Of a stretch of 64,000 nucleotides of DNA, positions 18,549 through 26,995 are shown one piece after another. Position 1 is the first letter of the stretch, and every line of letters starts with the position of its first letter. The stretch covers positions 1 through 64,000 of the forward strand of contig CALXWY010000002.1 in NCBI GenBank assembly GCA_944392535.1. Direction: 5' to 3'. The DNA comes from an uncultured Alphaproteobacteria bacterium. GTDB taxonomy: Bacteria > Pseudomonadota > Alphaproteobacteria > Rs-D84. Position numbers and translations under genes: made by a program. The notes under the pieces were generated by a model. That model was not told the DNA's origin, searched no databases, and saw only the letters and a list, made by a program, of their open reading frames with translations.

Positions 18549-20172
18549 ATGTGCGGTGTATGTCCGTAAGTCAACAGAACATGGGTTGGAGCAAGAGTTT
18601 AATTCCCTGTTAAACCAGGATGAATCTTGCAAGGCCTACATTGCGTCTCAAGCATTTAACAACTGGGAATATGTTCGTACTTATACTGATGCGGCGATTT
18701 CTGGTGGAACTATGGAACGACCCGCCCTAAAACAGATGTTAGATGATATTTCCAAAGGGTTGATAAACACTGTTGTTGTGTATAAGGTTGACCGACTGTC
18801 GCGTTCTATATTGGACTTCCATAATATGATGAAGTACTTTGATAAGCATAACTGCAACTTTGTGTCTATTACCCAGGCATTTGATACCAGTACTTCTATG
18901 GGTAAATTAACATTGAATATGTTATTATCATTTGCACAGTTTGAACGTGAAGTTGCCAGCGAACGTGTGCGCGATAAAATACGCGCCAGTAAAGCCAAGG
19001 GTTTATGGATGGGTGGTAATCCGCCACTTGGGTATGATATAAAAGACAAAAAGTTAGTTGTAAACGAGGCAGAAGCCCAGCAAGTAAAACAACTGTTTGA
19101 AAAGTATTTGGAGTTGCAGTCATTTGTTGATACGGCGACTTATGCCAGACGAATTGGCATAACAACAAAACACTGGCATACAATAAAAAATAAACCTATG
19201 GGCGGGCGACCGTTAAAACCGTATAATTTGCACTTAATTCTAACCAACAAAATTTATATCGGACTAATTACGCATAAGAAACTGGGCACCGCCGTTCGTG
19301 GCGAACATAGTCCGATTATATCAGAAGAGTTGTTTAACCAAGTCCAAGAAATCATAAAATCCAGAAAAAACACCCGTGAAAAGACAAGCCCATCACCAAA
19401 CATATTTTCAAGCAAGGTGTTTTCAGCATCTGGTGAAAGGTTTTACAACCAAAGAAGCAATCAAAACCTGTTCTATTACGCAATTAAGGGATTCTATTTA
19501 CCAGCAGTAAAACTGGACAAGATTGGCATTGATACTATATGCAACTTTTTGAACAGCGATATGAAAAATCTGCCGACACAAAATGTCAATGCTTTAAAAT
19601 CCATAAACTTCTGTGATATGGACTACACGCACAAAAAAGAATTTATCGGCGCATTTGTAACCAGAATCATTTACACTAAAAATCAACTTACGTTTTATTT
19701 GAACACTAATCCCGATGACTTGGCTGGTTTTATGTCTGCCGAATATATAAATCAAAACACGTCGAATACTGTTGATTATATAGTTTCTGGGAATCAGGTA
19801 ATTATTACAGTTCCGGTTATATTACGCCCATTTGCAAACACAAGATTTAACAAAGGCAATGATACGATTTTAACTGTATCAGAAAACAACAACCTTATTA
19901 TCAAGGCGTTTGCAACGGCGTGGCGATATCGTGAAATGTACGAAGAATGCGGTGATGTGGATACAGTCGCAAGAAAAGTTGGTTCCACACCACGTACAAT
20001 TTACAAATATCTGGGGATTGCATACTTATCACCTAAAATAATAAATATTCTTTTAAAGGGGGTCAACGTGGTTTCATTACATAACTTATTAGAACACGCA
20101 TACACTTATGCAGATTTTAGCAATCAAGAAAAATTCCTTAACAAAGATTCTATCGTGCAGGATATTTTGTAA
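18535..20172 (+). CDS. Serine site-specific recombinase (resolvase/invertase family)
   Basis: This 545-residue recombinase has an N-terminal catalytic domain with YVRKSTEHGLEQEFNSL (nucleophile Ser near residue 11), KVDRLSR and LLSFAQFEREVASERVRDKI. The recombinase domain with PPLGYD and NKIYIGLITHK comes next. The usual zinc-ribbon cysteines are absent (ASGERFYNQRSNQNLFYY), as is normal for the DUF2924-linked subfamily. A C-terminal HTH-like part (GSTPRTIYKYLGIAYLSP) follows. It probably moved the island or part of it. Its last 23 nt overlap the convergent reverse transcriptase gene. Confidence 0.9.
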   Translation: MSVIKCAVYVRKSTEHGLEQEFNSLLNQDESCKAYIASQAFNNWEYVRTYTDAAISGGTMERPALKQMLDDISKGLINTVVVYKVDRLSRSILDFHNMMKYFDKHNCNFVSITQAFDTSTSMGKLTLNMLLSFAQFEREVASERVRDKIRASKAKGLWMGGNPPLGYDIKDKKLVVNEAEAQQVKQLFEKYLELQSFVDTATYARRIGITTKHWHTIKNKPMGGRPLKPYNLHLILTNKIYIGLITHKKLGTAVRGEHSPIISEELFNQVQEIIKSRKNTREKTSPSPNIFSSKVFSASGERFYNQRSNQNLFYYAIKGFYLPAVKLDKIGIDTICNFLNSDMKNLPTQNVNALKSINFCDMDYTHKKEFIGAFVTRIIYTKNQLTFYLNTNPDDLAGFMSAEYINQNTSNTVDYIVSGNQVIITVPVILRPFANTRFNKGNDTILTVSENNNLIIKAFATAWRYREMYEECGDVDTVARKVGSTPRTIYKYLGIAYLSPKIINILLKGVNVVSLHNLLEHAYTYADFSNQEKFLNKDSIVQDIL

Positions 20173-21172
20173 GTTTTTTTATTTTTATCTGTTTCTTAGG
20201 AACTGTCTTTCTTCGCTTCCTAAACACTTTCTTAGGAAGCTTTTTTATTTCTGCATCTAAACGCCTTTTAGTAGTCTGCATAAAATCTGGTTCTTTTTGT
20301 TGTGCCGAAATGATCATTCCGCGACACTTACGCAACATTTTTTCAGACCATAGGGATATCCGTCCAGCCCCTCTCATAAAAGAAATTATCTTGTGCCGAT
20401 TTTTATCTGTAATTTTCACATTATGATCAGTTGTTAATTTTACACCGACAGTCGTTTTGTCTTCCGTATCATTATATCTTTTCGTTTTTTCTTCTTTTAT
20501 TGTTAATCCAACTGATTTTAATCGTTTTATAACCAACTGTTCAAACGAACTACCTATTGAACACCTAGACGAAAATGTCATATCATCAACATATAACGAA
20601 AACACCATTTTTCTTTTTTTAGCTTCTGCTGCAATATCATCAAAAGCTCTTTTATATGTCCAAAACATCATCATTTGACTTATTGGCGATCCTGTTGGTA
20701 TATATCGTACTTTCCCATCTTCAGACGGGATTGTGACCAACTTTGCTAAAAAATCTGCTAAATTATTAGCCATTTTAAAATCAGTAATAAACATATTCCT
20801 AACGTATGCTATTCTTGCTGACTGATAACACTTTGTTATATCCAAACATAACATATAATTCGACATTATGTGTGCCTTAGCTATATCAACAACCGATAGC
20901 CCCTTAATGCCAGACTTTAAATACTCAGGTGTTTCTATTTTACGAAAAACATTTAATAAACGTCTATGAATAACTTTCAGATCTTTTCCTGGATTATTAA
21001 TTTCGCGTTTACCTCTCCCACATTTTTTTATTTCATATCTATTCAAATAAAAAGAACGATCACTGTTAAAATGCGTTATAAAATTTGTACTACAGCCCAA
21101 AATATTAGCTAATTCTGATTTAGAGTATAATTTATATAATTTACTTTGATTTATTGGATGTTTTTGACTCAT
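20150..21172 (-). CDS. Retron-like reverse transcriptase
   Basis: This 340-residue RT starts at 21172 with AAGGG upstream. It shows RT motifs in order: CGRGKREINNPGKDLKVIHRRLL, then GIKGLSVVDIAKAHI preceding MLCLDITKCYQSARI (an NAxxH-like region X is only loosely matched), TGSPISQMMM, the catalytic YVDDMTFSS near residue 200, and TVGVKLTTDHNVKI at the place of the retron VTG region. The tail is very basic (RKRRKTVPKKQIKIKKLT). The upstream HTH gene overlaps it by 32 nt. It is too short for a group II intron RT and no intron domains are visible. An Abi-type RT is the main alternative. Confidence 0.75.
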   Translation of the reverse strand: MSQKHPINQSKLYKLYSKSELANILGCSTNFITHFNSDRSFYLNRYEIKKCGRGKREINNPGKDLKVIHRRLLNVFRKIETPEYLKSGIKGLSVVDIAKAHIMSNYMLCLDITKCYQSARIAYVRNMFITDFKMANNLADFLAKLVTIPSEDGKVRYIPTGSPISQMMMFWTYKRAFDDIAAEAKKRKMVFSLYVDDMTFSSRCSIGSSFEQLVIKRLKSVGLTIKEEKTKRYNDTEDKTTVGVKLTTDHNVKITDKNRHKIISFMRGAGRISLWSEKMLRKCRGMIISAQQKEPDFMQTTKRRLDAEIKKLPKKVFRKRRKTVPKKQIKIKKLTKYPAR

Positions 21173-21458
21173 ATGATAACCCTTCAAGAGCTTGTAAAAG
21201 CGCGAATAATTTGTTCCTTATTTTTAATTTAAATGGACTCCTTTGCTTTTTTTCGTCCAAATTGTCTGCAAACATTAACAAGGCGGATTCAGTTGTGTTG
21301 AACACTTCTGCATATCGTCTTAATAACTTAATTGATGGTTGTGACTTATTTTTTTCTATTTTTGACAACATCGCTTCAGATATACCGAGCTTTTCCGCTA
21401 ATTGTTTTGCGGTCATATCATGAAAAATTCTAATTAATCTCAGTGCTTCATTTAGCAT
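21141..21458 (-). CDS. XRE-family helix-turn-helix protein partnered with the RT
   Basis: This 105-residue protein has residues about 5-60 forming a canonical Cro/CI-type HTH (IRIFHDMTAKQLAEKLGISEAMLSKIEKNKSQPSIKLLRRYAEVF). A short helical, basic tail follows. It overlaps the RT start by 32 nt, so the two are translationally coupled. Retron classes with a separate HTH partner have been described, where the partner acts as repressor or effector. Alternatively it is only the locus repressor. AAGGAG is replaced by AGGAGTTT upstream. Confidence 0.85.
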   Translation of the reverse strand: MLNEALRLIRIFHDMTAKQLAEKLGISEAMLSKIEKNKSQPSIKLLRRYAEVFNTTESALLMFADNLDEKKQRSPFKLKIRNKLFALLQALEGLSYESKTSNKSK

Positions 21459-21498
21459 AATAAACTCCTATACAAAAAAGAGCTTTTAAAGGAATAAT

Positions 21499-21624
21499 TT
21501 ACAACTCGCCGTTAGCTAGACTTTCTATTCCACGTAGAATAAGCCTAACTAAGACAAATCGTAAAAAACGCACACATATACGAACAACTTTTTCAACAAG
21601 TTTGTTTTTTCTACGCACTTTCAT
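21499..21624 (-). CDS. Possible 41-aa cationic hydrophobic peptide
   Basis: The ATG at 21624 has a strong GGGAGG site 5 nt upstream. The peptide starts MKVRRKNKLVEKVV and continues with a hydrophobic, Arg-studded helix (RFLRFVLVRLILR). It is shorter than most annotated genes, but the ribosome site is among the best in this region. A membrane-active toxin or leader peptide is possible. It lies 40 nt upstream of the HTH gene on the same strand. Confidence 0.4.
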   Translation of the reverse strand: MKVRRKNKLVEKVVRICVRFLRFVLVRLILRGIESLANGEL

Positions 21625-21830
21625 TGTCGCCTCCCTTTGGTTACCTCGTGCCCCATTGCACGGGTTTGCTCCTAACCATAGAAACGAGTACGTATGCAGT
21701 ATGCGCGGTCTGTCTTCCTTTTTTGCTTTGCAACGCGTGTTGCTCCGCGTTGCGGTTTGCGGACGATACATGTACATTTATTGATGCACACATATAGTAC
21801 CCCAAATTGTTATGATAACATAAAGTTATC
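21625..21830 (-). ncRNA. Structured leader upstream of HTH-RT; candidate retron msr-msd RNA
   Basis: A TATAAT box (21837-21842, minus) would start an RNA near 21830. The RNA contains GATAAC/GTTATC, an 8-bp GCAACGCG/CGCGTTGC hairpin with 8-nt loop (21732-21755), and CGTGC/GCACG near 21645-21662. It is clearly richer in G+C than the flanking DNA. Retron RTs are encoded next to such a template RNA. I could not identify the priming guanosine or the closing a1/a2 repeats, so this remains a candidate. Confidence 0.3.
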
Positions 21831-22056
21831 CCAGGCATTATATGCCCAACCAAACTGGTTCTTATGGAGCATGAAATGGTGCATTCCCATTTCGGCAAAA
21901 AAATTAACACATCCCCTCACCAAATGCAATAAAAAAATTTATATTTAGTAAATTTTTTTAACCAACTTGTGACGCTGTTTATTTGGGCGAAGTATGTCAT
22001 AGTGGGTAAAATGGTGGATTTTGGAAAAGTAAAGACATACCAGAGCAACAACGCAC

Positions 22057-22130
22057 TAAAAAAGTCCCAGAAACCGGTGGGTTTGTGGGACTTTATATAA
22101 TTTTTTTGAATTTTTTGTATTCCTGGCGGT
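22057..22130. repeat. Right copy of the 74-bp island-boundary repeat
   Basis: Identical to the left copy over its first 17 and last 13 bases, with equal spacing. The middle of this copy forms an AGTCCCA/TGGGACT hairpin. The end runs directly into a decayed tRNA-Ser-like sequence. Confidence 0.6.
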
Positions 22131-22160
22131 TTTGGCGCATTTCGTGCCCTTGATACCCGT
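22124..22160 (-). repeat. Decayed copy of the tRNA-Ser(GGA) 3' end
   Basis: TGGCGG at 22124-22129 and CCCTTGATACCC at 22147-22158 match the tRNA-Ser gene at 22303-22308 and 22326-22337 with the same 23-nt spacing, and intermediate bases match partly. The block has the same orientation as the true tRNA and fits an attachment-site duplication at the 3' end of a tRNA gene. Confidence 0.65.
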
Positions 22161-22235
22161 TTTTATGCTTTTTTACTCATCTTTCGCCATTTTATTTTTA
22201 ACCCCACAAAAGCCAGATTTTGCCCCTTAAAATCG

Positions 22236-22272
22236 ATTAAAAAACGCCCCGTTTTTATGGGCGTTTTTATTA
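22236..22272. terminator. Bidirectional terminator after tRNA-Ser
   Basis: AACGCCC and GGGCGTT pair across a short T-rich loop, flanked by A-tract on the left and T-tract on the right. It serves the minus-strand tRNA-Ser transcript. Confidence 0.65.
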
Positions 22273-22302
22273 AAAAAATTAAGTAAAAACAATCGGTTAT
22301 TG

Positions 22303-22393
22303 TGGCGGAGACGAAGGGATTCGAACCCTTGATACCCTTGCGGGTATACTACATTTCCAATGTAGCGCACTAGACCAACTATGCGACGTCTCC
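22303..22393 (-). tRNA. tRNA-Ser (anticodon GGA)
   Basis: On the minus strand the acceptor GGAGACG pairs with CGTCTCC, the anticodon stem CTACA/TGTAG carries loop TTGGAAA (anticodon GGA), a long variable arm TACCC..GGGTA marks it as serine, and the T-arm has GGGTTCGAATCCC. CCA is encoded. Length is 91 nt. Its 3' end faces the defence island. Confidence 0.96.
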
Positions 22394-22413
22394 GTAATTC
22401 AAAGCAAAATCAA

Positions 22414-22788
22414 TTATTCTGCGGATAAATCGGCAATTTCTTCGGATTCTGATGGTTCAACGGCATCACCAATCAATGCATTTTCCAATTCGGCGTCAAT
22501 TTCACGTAACTTTGGATCTTCACTTGTGGCGATTTCCAATGATTCTTCATCATCTGTGATTGTTGGGGTTTCTTTATATGATTGAACAAATTCATGGCGC
22601 AGATTGTCCATATCAACCTTGCCCGTGGCAATTTCGCGCAGTGCGACAACTGTCAATTTATCATTTTTCTTGTCAACCACCGGTTCAGCCCCGCCGTTCA
22701 AATCACGAACACGCTGCGTTGCCAACATCCCCAGTTCATAACGGCTTTCTACATACGGTAAAGTGTCTGAATTTGTTGTACGTGCCAT
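22414..22788 (-). CDS. rpoZ: RNA polymerase omega subunit
   Basis: This 124-residue protein promotes assembly and stability of RNA polymerase. The core [22 protein letters not shown] and [14 protein letters not shown] match RpoZ. The C-terminal 50 residues form an acidic Glu/Ser-rich tail, longer than in E. coli but common in Alphaproteobacteria. Two adjacent ATGs exist; 22788 is favoured by spacing from AAAGGA. It is divergent from mtaB, and the two promoters share a TTATAA core. Confidence 0.92.
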   Translation of the reverse strand: MARTTNSDTLPYVESRYELGMLATQRVRDLNGGAEPVVDKKNDKLTVVALREIATGKVDMDNLRHEFVQSYKETPTITDDEESLEIATSEDPKLREIDAELENALIGDAVEPSESEEIADLSAE

Positions 22789-22802
22789 CATAAAATCCTT
22801 TG

Positions 22803-22830
22803 TTGAAAACGTTTTTAACCACGTTATAAT
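22803..22830 (+). promoter_or_regulatory. Sigma-70-type promoter of mtaB
   Basis: TTGAAA (22803-22808) and TATAAT (22825-22830) are 16 nt apart. The first in-frame ATG follows only 9 nt after the -10 box. Confidence 0.65.
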
Positions 22831-22839
22831 GCCCCAAGG

Positions 22840-24084
22840 ATGGTAAAAATGCAAGCAGAAAATAAAAAAAATAATATATACGCGATGTCATTCGGATGCC
22901 GTTTGAACGCACTGGAATCAGAAAAAATTCAAAAAATGTTGCAAAGTATCGTTGATACCGCAATCGTTATTAATACATGTGCTGTCACCGGCGAAGCAGA
23001 ACGTCAATCTGGGCAAGCGGTTCGCAGAATATCACGCGAAAATCATAATATACCAATTTTTGTAACTGGATGTGCCGCAACGCGCAACCCAGAATTATTT
23101 GACAGAATACCAAATGCGTTGGTAATTCATAATCGCGACAAAATGAACCCAAATGCATACACAGATGCAATCGCAAATGCCCCGTGCAATTTTGATACGC
23201 CAAAAATTGTAAAATTTAATCATCCGGTGCCACGAATGTCTAAACAATATATCCAAGTACAAAATGGATGCAACCACAGTTGTACGTACTGTGTAACACG
23301 ATTGTTACGCGGAAAATCAACATCTGTGCCATATGATAAAATTCTGGGTGATGCACGTTGCGCCGTCCAGAATGGTTTTGGCGAAATTATTTTAACAGGC
23401 GTTGATACCGCCAGTTATGCGAATGACGGCATGTTGATTTCTGATGTGTGTTCGGGTCTGTTGCGTGATGTACCAGAAATTAAACGTTTACGAATATCGT
23501 CTTTTGACCCGGCATCACCCCAAGTGTTCAAGATTATTGATTTGATACATTCTGAACCACGAATGATGCCGCATATGCACCTGTCTATGCAATCAGGATC
23601 TGACGCAATTCTGCGTGCGATGGGGCGCCGTCATACATCAGAAACGGTTCGTAAAATCACAGAATACGCCGGTCCCAATGTCACATTCAGTTGGGATATT
23701 ATCTGTGGTTTTCCTGGTGAAACAGACGCCCTGTTCTGTGAAACATTGAATCTGGTTCGCCAAACACGCCCAATAAAAATTCATGCATTTCCGTTTTCAC
23801 CGCGCCCGGGTACAGTCGCCGCCGATATGCCCAATCAAATAAATCGCAATATTGCCAAGGCCCGCGTTCATGAAATTACCGCACTGGCCGATGCAATACG
23901 TACAGAATTTATGAACACGCATATTGGGCAATGTGTTCCAGTATTGGTTGAAGAAAACAATATCGCCCGCACCCCACATGACATACCTGTAAAAATAAAC
24001 GGATTGCGCATCGCCCCAAAGACAATATGTGACACAGAATTAACAGGAATTCTGGATGATATGTTTGTTGCAAATATTAAATAA
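22840..24084 (+). CDS. mtaB: tRNA t6A37 methylthiotransferase (MtaB-type, radical SAM)
   Basis: This 414-residue enzyme adds a methylthio group to t6A37 of ANN-decoding tRNAs, using SAM and two iron-sulphur clusters. The N-terminal UPF0004 domain has its three Cys ([28 protein letters not shown]). The radical SAM motif CNHSCTYC lies near residues 144-151. GEIILTGVD and the C-terminal [11 protein letters not shown] block match the MtaB/MiaB family. The start is uncertain: 22840 sits 9 nt after the -10 box and would be nearly leaderless, while 22849 has AAGGA at a good distance. Confidence 0.9.
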   Translation: MVKMQAENKKNNIYAMSFGCRLNALESEKIQKMLQSIVDTAIVINTCAVTGEAERQSGQAVRRISRENHNIPIFVTGCAATRNPELFDRIPNALVIHNRDKMNPNAYTDAIANAPCNFDTPKIVKFNHPVPRMSKQYIQVQNGCNHSCTYCVTRLLRGKSTSVPYDKILGDARCAVQNGFGEIILTGVDTASYANDGMLISDVCSGLLRDVPEIKRLRISSFDPASPQVFKIIDLIHSEPRMMPHMHLSMQSGSDAILRAMGRRHTSETVRKITEYAGPNVTFSWDIICGFPGETDALFCETLNLVRQTRPIKIHAFPFSPRPGTVAADMPNQINRNIAKARVHEITALADAIRTEFMNTHIGQCVPVLVEENNIARTPHDIPVKINGLRIAPKTICDTELTGILDDMFVANIK

Positions 24085-24092
24085 AAAATTTA

Positions 24093-24121
24093 TTGGCAAG
24101 ACGTTTTATACTTGCTAATAT
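24093..24121 (+). promoter_or_regulatory. Promoter of dacA
   Basis: TTGGCA (24093-24098), 17-nt spacer, TAATAT (24116-24121). The ATG begins 9 nt later, so the transcript has almost no leader. Confidence 0.6.
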
Positions 24122-24130
24122 CCAGATGCC

Positions 24131-25306
24131 ATGAAAAAGAAAATATTTACATTATTGTTGTTACTGATAACAACCAGTGCACACGCGGATTTTTCTACGG
24201 GTGCAAAGTCTGCATTTTTAATTGACTATGATTCCGGGGCGGAAATTGTCGCCAAAAACGCCGATACATTGATGCCACCGTCTTCAATGCTGAAACTGAT
24301 GACGTTGGCGGTGTTGTTTGATGAACTGAAATCCGGTGCGATAACACTGGACGACCGATTGACCGTCAGTGAAAACGCAGACTATGAAAACCCAATATGG
24401 TACCCGGCCAGCAAGATTTGTTTGGTTGCCGGTCAAACTGTCAGTGTGCGCGACGCAATAATGGGACTGATTGTGATGTCGGGCGGCGACGCCAGTGTCG
24501 TTGTTGCCGAAGCGTTGGCGGGGTCGGAATCTGCGTTCACAGAAAAAATGCAACAAAAGGCACGCGAAATCGGTATGCCACAATCAATATTTGGAAATGC
24601 CAGTGGATTGCCTAATCCAAATAATTTGATGACCAGTCGTGAATTAGCCACGCTGGCACAACATATAATATCTGATTATCCGGAAATATATCCGTTGTTC
24701 GCAACCAAGCGTTTTGAATTCAAGGATTACCAGAGTGATTGGTGCCGTGAATGGGGAAAAACACATACAAACAACTATAATAAACTGTTGTTCATTATGC
24801 CGGGTGCCGACGGATTAAAAACAGGACATACCGAAGATGGCGGATATGGCATGGTCGCCAGTGCAAAAATCGGTGGTCGGCGCTTAATCGGTGTCATCAA
24901 TGGATATAATGCAAAAAACCATGATGCATTGGCGGCTGAAATGAAACGAATGCTGAATTATGGTTATACAAATACCACCAATAAAACATTTTATAATGCG
25001 GGTGACGCAATCACAGAAATTCCTGTGTGGTATGGGCGTGATTCGCATGTCGTCGCCACCGTTGAAAAGCCGTTCGTTATAACAACGCCAAAATCAGACG
25101 GATTAAATGGCGTGCGTGTGTTGGCGCGATATGACGATCCGTTGCCGGCACCAATTAATCAGGGCGATAAAGTTGGTGAAATTATTGCCGAAAAAGACGG
25201 GCAAATTATTGCGCGCGCACCACTGGTTGCCAAGGACACAGTGAAAAAGACTATTCTGTTTGGACGTGCTGTACGCAATGTAATGGTTATGTTGGGGTTG
25301 GAATAA
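24131..25306 (+). CDS. dacA: D-alanyl-D-alanine carboxypeptidase (penicillin-binding protein 5/6 family)
   Basis: This 391-residue periplasmic enzyme trims the terminal D-Ala of peptidoglycan pentapeptides. The signal peptide is MKKKIFTLLLLLITTSAHA. The catalytic SxxK is SMLK (PPSSMLKLMTLAVL, near residue 57), the second motif reads SGGD where SGN is usual, and KTG is in GLKTGHTEDGGY. A C-terminal PBP5-type beta domain with an amphipathic end (ILFGRAVRNVMVMLG) would tether it to the inner membrane. The next gene starts 1 nt after its stop. Confidence 0.93.
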   Translation: MKKKIFTLLLLLITTSAHADFSTGAKSAFLIDYDSGAEIVAKNADTLMPPSSMLKLMTLAVLFDELKSGAITLDDRLTVSENADYENPIWYPASKICLVAGQTVSVRDAIMGLIVMSGGDASVVVAEALAGSESAFTEKMQQKAREIGMPQSIFGNASGLPNPNNLMTSRELATLAQHIISDYPEIYPLFATKRFEFKDYQSDWCREWGKTHTNNYNKLLFIMPGADGLKTGHTEDGGYGMVASAKIGGRRLIGVINGYNAKNHDALAAEMKRMLNYGYTNTTNKTFYNAGDAITEIPVWYGRDSHVVATVEKPFVITTPKSDGLNGVRVLARYDDPLPAPINQGDKVGEIIAEKDGQIIARAPLVAKDTVKKTILFGRAVRNVMVMLGLE

Positions 25307-25307
25307 A

Positions 25308-26228
25308 ATGGCAACAAAAAAATCAACAAATTGCTGTAATTTTCCAAAACCAATAGATAACGATTTTTTGGTCGGTCACGACGATATATTAAATGAATTT
25401 ATGCGTGCATGGAACACACGCGAAGAATATCCAATACACCCCGTGTGGATGTTGGTTGGTCCGCGTGGCATTGGCAAAGCAACACTGGCGTACAAAATTG
25501 CACGGCACGTATATGGCAATGTTGGTGATTTTTTTATACTGAATCTGGAAAACAATATTGATAAAAATAATAATCCAAAGCCAGACGGAAAATCTATATC
25601 TATATACACTGTACGCGCGTTGATTGAACGCATGCATATGTCATCTATGTCTGGCAATTGGCGGGTTATATTAATAGATTCTGTGGACGATTTGAATACA
25701 GATTCATCAAATGCGCTGTTAAAGTTATTAGAAGAACCGCCCGAAAAAACACTGTTTTTGTTGATTGTGCATCAATTGGCAAATGTTTTACCGACCATAC
25801 GTTCGCGCGCACGCGTTGAAAAAATGCGTCCACTGACCATGGCGCAATTGCGCACATTGTGCGACCGATTTATTCCAGATGCCAATATCAGTGATGAAAT
25901 GTTACGTCTGGCGAATGGCAGTTTTGGTCAAATTGCAAATCTGAAAAGCATGGGCGGCGATGTAATTTACGACGAATTAATGGAATGCCTGAACAATCCC
26001 CGGGCATCCAGTGCAGATGTTATGGCGATTGCAAAAAAATTGGCCCCAATGCCAGAATTATATAATATCTTGTTGGACGCAATTGCATCACTGGGCATGG
26101 CCGAACTGTATCCTACAACGGTGCGGGCAATTGCCGATATTACGCGGGTAAATTTAGAACCTGAAACAGGATTGTTCAAAATAATCATGGATATAAAAAA
26201 ATGTTTGCAGACACACACTGTCATTTAA
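25308..26228 (+). CDS. holB: DNA polymerase III delta' subunit-like clamp-loader protein
   Basis: This 306-residue AAA+ protein has VGHDDILNEFMRAW at the N-terminus, Walker A GPRGIGKATLAYKIA (near residue 49), the DNTDSSNALLKLLEEPPEKTLFLLI block (sensor 1 region), and SRARVEKMRPL (SRC/SRA motif). These are standard for delta' and gamma/tau relatives. It loads the sliding clamp at the replication fork. It sits between dacA and tatD, and overlaps tatD by 28 nt; holB-tatD linkage is common in bacteria. Confidence 0.9.
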   Translation: MATKKSTNCCNFPKPIDNDFLVGHDDILNEFMRAWNTREEYPIHPVWMLVGPRGIGKATLAYKIARHVYGNVGDFFILNLENNIDKNNNPKPDGKSISIYTVRALIERMHMSSMSGNWRVILIDSVDDLNTDSSNALLKLLEEPPEKTLFLLIVHQLANVLPTIRSRARVEKMRPLTMAQLRTLCDRFIPDANISDEMLRLANGSFGQIANLKSMGGDVIYDELMECLNNPRASSADVMAIAKKLAPMPELYNILLDAIASLGMAELYPTTVRAIADITRVNLEPETGLFKIIMDIKKCLQTHTVI

Positions 26229-26956
26229 CAGACAGTTATATTTCTGATAATCTTGATAATATTATTATGCGCGCGACGACGGCGGGTGTCGGATTGATAA
26301 TATGTCCGACCGCGGATCCAGATGATATACCATCTGCGATAAGCATTTCGGAAAAATATAATAACATCTATGCAACCATTGGAATTCACCCAGAATACGC
26401 CGGGATTGATGCATCACAATATTTAACAGACGAAATTTTATCCCATCCACGTGTGGTCGGGGTTGGTGAAATCGGTCTGGATTATCATGAACGCAATGAT
26501 AATCGTGCGGCACAAATTAAACTGTTTGAACAGCAACTGGAACTGGCGCGCACGCACGCATTGCCCGTGGCAATACATACACGCGATGCCGAAGATGATA
26601 CCGCTGCAATTTTACACGGTGATATACGTGGTGTTATGCACTGTTTTACCAGTTCATGGGAACTGGCACGTACAATGTTGGACCGCGGGTTCTATTTTTC
26701 CGCCAGTGGCATTTTGACATTCAAAAACGCAACAGAAATTCGTGATACGTTTGCAAAAATCCCAATTGACCGCATTGTTATTGAAACAGACAGTCCATAT
26801 TGTGCCCCGGTGCCACATCGTGGCAAAGTGTGCGAACCGGCCTTTGTAATTGAAACGGCGCGCGTATTGGCCGACATTCACAAAATTACACTGGATGAAT
26901 TAGAACCTGTATTAATGGACAATACGCGACGTCTGTATCCGAAAATATCAATATAA
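26201..26956 (+). CDS. tatD: TatD-family metal-dependent DNase
   Basis: This 251-residue TIM-barrel hydrolase has the metal-binding DTHCHL at residues 4-9, GEIGLDYH (catalytic Glu), AIHTRDA, MHCFTSSW, and ETDSPYCAPVPHRGK. All signature residues are present. Family members are 3'-5' exonucleases or D-aminoacyl-tRNA-like hydrolases; the physiological substrate is not fixed. The start overlaps holB by 28 nt. Confidence 0.92.
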   Translation: MFADTHCHLTDSYISDNLDNIIMRATTAGVGLIICPTADPDDIPSAISISEKYNNIYATIGIHPEYAGIDASQYLTDEILSHPRVVGVGEIGLDYHERNDNRAAQIKLFEQQLELARTHALPVAIHTRDAEDDTAAILHGDIRGVMHCFTSSWELARTMLDRGFYFSASGILTFKNATEIRDTFAKIPIDRIVIETDSPYCAPVPHRGKVCEPAFVIETARVLADIHKITLDELEPVLMDNTRRLYPKISI

Positions 26957-26957
26957 T

Positions 26958-26986
26958 TTGATTTTATCGTAATTTTCATCTAGAAT
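26958..26986 (+). promoter_or_regulatory. Promoter of smpB
   Basis: TTGATT (26958-26963), 17-nt spacer, TAGAAT (26981-26986). The ATG at 26996 is 9 nt beyond the -10 box and has no Shine-Dalgarno sequence. Confidence 0.6.
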
Positions 26987-26995
26987 ACCCATATT

